Source: Pseudoxanthomonas sp.
GTDB lineage: Bacteria > Pseudomonadota > Gammaproteobacteria > Xanthomonadales > Xanthomonadaceae
Length of the DNA stretch: 64,000 nucleotides
Assembly (NCBI RefSeq): GCF_035999195.1
Contig: NZ_DASYGY010000004.1
Coordinates: forward strand, 62,001-126,000
Reading direction: 5' to 3'
In this document: positions 61,118 to 64,000 of the stretch, piece by piece
Numbering within the stretch: the first letter of the stretch is position 1
How the letters are laid out: every line of letters starts with the position of its first letter
The notes under the pieces: model-generated
What the model was told of the DNA's origin: nothing
Databases searched by the model: none
The model's input: the letters and a program-made list of their open reading frames with translations, nothing else
Translations under genes and position numbers: made by a program

Positions 61118-61267
61118 GCGCAGCGCACTGCTGCATTGCAGCGGCTACCCGGTAGACATCCGGGCGCGCCGACGCGGGCCTTTTCTCGCCTAACGCATTG
61201 AATAAAAAGAGTTCTGTCCACCGCGCTGCCCGCGCCAAGGCCGCGGTGCAGGACGTCGGAGACCGCT

Positions 61268-61295
61268 TTGACATCGATAACTTGACATCGATAAC
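61268..61295. promoter_or_regulatory. Tandem 14-bp repeats: promoter with likely LacI operator
   Basis: TTGACATCGATAAC occurs twice with no spacer (61268-61281 and 61282-61295). Each copy contains the ATCGAT palindrome, usual for LacI operators, and a perfect TTGACA -35 hexamer. From the first TTGACA, ATAACA lies 17 bases downstream as a possible -10. The gap (61118-61345) holds no gene. Confidence 0.6.
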
Positions 61296-61345
61296 AACGG
61301 CTTTTAGCGTGCCCCCGCCCGTGGTGCCACCACGGGCGGCAAGAG

Positions 61346-64000
61346 ATGAGCACGAGGATGTCGGTGGAACAGCAGCAAGCGCAGACAACGGAGCAGGACA
61401 CGGCGCGGGGCGAGGGCCGGTCCGATCCCTGGCGGCTCACCCAGCGGGCCTTCGATGCCGGACGTGCGGCGCGCGACGAGACCCTGTTCGCGCTGGCCAA
61501 CGGCACCCTCGGCGTGCGCGGCGCGCTGGAGGAAGACGACAGCGCCAGCGACGGCACCTTCCTGTCCAGCGTGTTCGAGCAGAACCCGATCCACTACCAC
61601 GAGCGTTTCCCCGGCTTCACCCGCAGCACCGACACGCGCGTGCCGGTGGCCGAGGGCAAGCACCTCCGCCTGCAGCTGGGCGACGTTCCGCTGCGGTTGG
61701 CGGAGGCGGAATGGCTGGACTTCGAACGCACCCTGGATCTGGAAGCCGGCATGCTGCACCGGCGCCTGCGGCTGAAGACGCCGCAGGGCCACACGCTGCA
61801 GATCACCGCGCAGCGTGTGGTGCCGCTGGCCGAGCGCGCGCTGCTGGCGATCCGCTTCGAGGTGGCCTCCGTCGATTACGCGGGGCCGCTGACGGTGGTG
61901 TCGTCCATCGAGACCGGCCGGCAGGCGGTCGAGCAGGGCGATGATCCGCGCATCGGCGTGCATGGCGGCAAGGATCTGCTGGTCGCGGACGAGCACGCCG
62001 ATGCCGACCACGCGCGGCTGACCCAGCGCACCCATCACAGCGGCGTGGCGCTGGTCTGCGCACAGGGGCACCTCATGTCGCCGGCGTTGGCCTTCGACGG
62101 TGCGGCGGTGGAACCGGGACGCGTCGAGCAGCGCTTCGTCGCGACGCTGGCACCCGGCGCGTCGGTGACGATCGAGAAGTTCGTCGCCTACGACGATGGC
62201 AACGGCGCGGCGGCCGACCGCGTGGATGCCGTGCTCGCGCGCGCGTCGCGCGACGGTTTCGACGGCATCGCCACCGCGCAGGCCGCCTCGATGCAGGCGT
62301 TCTGGCAGCGCGCCGGCCTGTCGGTGGACGGCGATCCGACGGCGGCACTGGCGCTGCGCTTCAATCTGTTCCACCTGCTGCAGTCGGCGGGCCGCGACGG
62401 CATCACCGGCACGGCCGCCAAGGGCATCACCGGCGAGGGCTACGAAGGCCACTGCTTCTGGGACACGGAAGCCTTCGTGCTGCCGGTGATGGCGTTCACC
62501 GCGCCGGACGTGGCGCGCGCCATGCTGATGTACCGCTACCGCACCCTGGATGGCGCACGCGACACCGCGCGCGCGATGAACCACCCGTGCGGCGCGCTGT
62601 ATCCGTGGCGCACCATCGCCGGCCGCGAATGTTCCGCGCACTATCCCAGCGGCTCGGCGGCGTACCACATCAACGCCGCCATCGCGTACGGGATCGGGCT
62701 TTATCTCGACGCCAGCGATGATCTCGACTTCCTCAGCGAGGCTGGCGCCGAGATTCTTTTCGAGACCGCGCGCATCTGGCCGCAGGCAGGCCACTTCAAT
62801 CCGCGCCTCGGCGGCGCGTTCTGCATCCACGAAGTGACCGGTCCGGACGAATACACCACGCTGGTCAACAACAACTGGTACACCAACCGCATGGCGCAGC
62901 GGCACCTGCAGCGCGCGGTGGACGCGTGGCACCGGCTGTCGGCCGATCGTCCCGACGCCCTGCGGGCGCTGGCCGCGCGCATCGGGCTGGACGCCGCAGA
63001 AGTCGCCCTGTGGCAGCGCGCCGCCGATGCCATGCACCTGCCGGTCGACGAGGCGCTGGGCATCCATCCTCAGGACGACGACTTCCTCGGCAAGCCGCGC
63101 TGGCCGTTCCCGAAACGCGAGGGCGCGCACCGCCCGCTGCTGCTCGACTACCACCCGCTCACGCTGTACCGCCACCAGGTCTGCAAGCAGGCTGACGTGG
63201 TGATGGCGATGGTGCTGGCCGGCGACGGAATCGACCCGGGAACGAAACGGCGCGATTTCGATTACTACGAAGCGGTCACCACCCACGACTCCACGCTGTC
63301 TGCGCCGGTGTTCGGCATCCTCGCCAGCGAAGTGGGGCAGGACGAGAAGGCGTGGCAGTACTTCGACGCCAGCCTGCGCGTGGACCTGGACGACCTGCAC
63401 GGCAACACCGACCACGGCGTGCACATGGCAGCGATGGCGGGCAGCTGGCTGGGCCTGGTACAGGGCTTCGGCGGCCTGCGCGTGGTGCGCGGCCGGCTGC
63501 AGTTCGCGCCGACGCTGCCGCGGGCGTGGAAGGGATACGGGTTCAACCTGCGCTGGCGCGGCTGCGTGTTGCGGGTGGACGTGGAGGCGCGCGGCGTGCG
63601 CTACCGGCTGGATGAGGGCGATGCGCTGGCGTTCGGCCACGCCGGCAGCGACGTGCACCTGACGCGGGGCCGCGAGGCCGTGCTGCCGCTGGCCGTGCCG
63701 GCGCCGCCCAAGGCGATGTTCCCGCGTGCGTGCGACGCACTGATCTTCGACCTGGACGGTGTGCTGACCGACACCGCGCATACGCACTACCGCGCGTGGA
63801 AGCGGCTGGCCGACGACATCGGCGTGCCGTTCGACCTGCAGGTCAACGAGCGGTTGAAGGGCGTGGACCGGATGGCGTCGCTGGAGATCATCCTGGAGCG
63901 CGCGTCGCGCACGTATTCCGCCGACGAGAAGCGCGCGCTGGCCGACACCAAGAACGGCTACTACGTGCAGGAGATCGCCAGCGTCGGTCCGCAGGACCTG
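61346..64000 (+). CDS. GH65 glycoside phosphorylase fused to beta-phosphoglucomutase (3' end outside window)
   Basis: At least 885 residues. The first 780 form a GH65 alpha-glucan phosphorylase-type enzyme with an N-terminal beta-sandwich domain and an (alpha/alpha)6 barrel, including GPDEY (catalytic Glu502) and NNNWYTN. Residues from about 795 start a HAD domain (FDLDGVLTD, D802/D804), a beta-phosphoglucomutase. A GH65 enzyme would release beta-glucose-1-phosphate from an alpha-linked disaccharide such as maltose, trehalose or kojibiose, and the fused HAD would make glucose-6-phosphate. It lies downstream of a LacI gene. The 3' end is outside the window. Confidence 0.93.
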   Translation, partial: MSTRMSVEQQQAQTTEQDTARGEGRSDPWRLTQRAFDAGRAARDETLFALANGTLGVRGALEEDDSASDGTFLSSVFEQNPIHYHERFPGFTRSTDTRVPVAEGKHLRLQLGDVPLRLAEAEWLDFERTLDLEAGMLHRRLRLKTPQGHTLQITAQRVVPLAERALLAIRFEVASVDYAGPLTVVSSIETGRQAVEQGDDPRIGVHGGKDLLVADEHADADHARLTQRTHHSGVALVCAQGHLMSPALAFDGAAVEPGRVEQRFVATLAPGASVTIEKFVAYDDGNGAAADRVDAVLARASRDGFDGIATAQAASMQAFWQRAGLSVDGDPTAALALRFNLFHLLQSAGRDGITGTAAKGITGEGYEGHCFWDTEAFVLPVMAFTAPDVARAMLMYRYRTLDGARDTARAMNHPCGALYPWRTIAGRECSAHYPSGSAAYHINAAIAYGIGLYLDASDDLDFLSEAGAEILFETARIWPQAGHFNPRLGGAFCIHEVTGPDEYTTLVNNNWYTNRMAQRHLQRAVDAWHRLSADRPDALRALAARIGLDAAEVALWQRAADAMHLPVDEALGIHPQDDDFLGKPRWPFPKREGAHRPLLLDYHPLTLYRHQVCKQADVVMAMVLAGDGIDPGTKRRDFDYYEAVTTHDSTLSAPVFGILASEVGQDEKAWQYFDASLRVDLDDLHGNTDHGVHMAAMAGSWLGLVQGFGGLRVVRGRLQFAPTLPRAWKGYGFNLRWRGCVLRVDVEARGVRYRLDEGDALAFGHAGSDVHLTRGREAVLPLAVPAPPKAMFPRACDALIFDLDGVLTDTAHTHYRAWKRLADDIGVPFDLQVNERLKGVDRMASLEIILERASRTYSADEKRALADTKNGYYVQEIASVGPQDL

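Overview
The window is GC-rich, densely coded chromosomal DNA from a gamma-proteobacterium, most likely a member of the Xanthomonadaceae (Xanthomonas, Stenotrophomonas, Pseudoxanthomonas, Luteimonas group). This is inferred from the Xanthomonas-like RhlB, the YajQ/DUF1415 pair, the MotA/MotB style, the abundance of TonB/FecR-type surface genes and the GTAG-headed palindromic repeats known from Stenotrophomonas. There is no prophage, CRISPR array, plasmid origin or rRNA operon. The only mobile gene is a REP-associated tyrosine transposase.

Layout. 1-7 kb: housekeeping genes (rhlB cut by the window edge, ftsEX, a two-receiver response regulator, ung, arfB, an acyltransferase). 7-14 kb: a FecI/FecR-type sigma and anti-sigma pair with a large TonB-dependent receptor, divergent from an exported fusion of cyanophycinase and isoaspartyl peptidase. 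14-20 kb: two tandem TonB-C-like periplasmic proteins, a DUF11-type surface protein and an NHL-propeller/M23 fusion. 20-25 kb: small YciI and VOC proteins, an S9 peptidase and a fasciclin lipoprotein. 25-31 kb: a DUF6630-like protein, an MscS-type channel overlapping an AAC(3)-I-like acetyltransferase, a VOC protein and motAB. 31-39 kb: a BlaI/M56 regulatory pair, a HipA-like kinase/DUF3037/DUF4031 operon, CorA/ZntB, msrB, DUF3016 and AraC. 39-48 kb: redox enzymes, an amidohydrolase, a FrnE-like DsbA, tesA and the ybbAP ABC exporter. 48-52 kb: rtcB and a slipin gene preceded on the same strand by tRNA-like elements and a small ORF. 52-61 kb: rsmC, rsuA, a HAD hydrolase, the RAYT transposase between inverted REPs, DUF1415, yajQ, DUF2306, an EamA transporter and ompW. 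59.6-64 kb: DUF1801 and LacI genes and a GH65/beta-phosphoglucomutase fusion that runs off the end.

The most unusual part is about 48.3-52 kb. An RNA ligase (RtcB) and a slipin lie downstream of a roughly 0.9 kb stretch with no convincing protein gene. That stretch holds two adjoining tRNA-like cloverleaves with defective acceptor or anticodon regions, further degenerate copies of the same motif and a structured 93-nt palindromic unit. This suggests an RNA-repair locus that carries its own tRNA-like RNAs. Second in interest is the exported cyanophycinase/isoaspartyl peptidase fusion beside a FecIR-TonB surface-signalling unit, which could form an uptake and breakdown system for isoaspartyl peptides. 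Third is the REP system: palindromic units of several types lie in gene 3' ends, three of them supply the TAG stop codon of the upstream gene, and one pair flanks the RAYT that probably spreads them.
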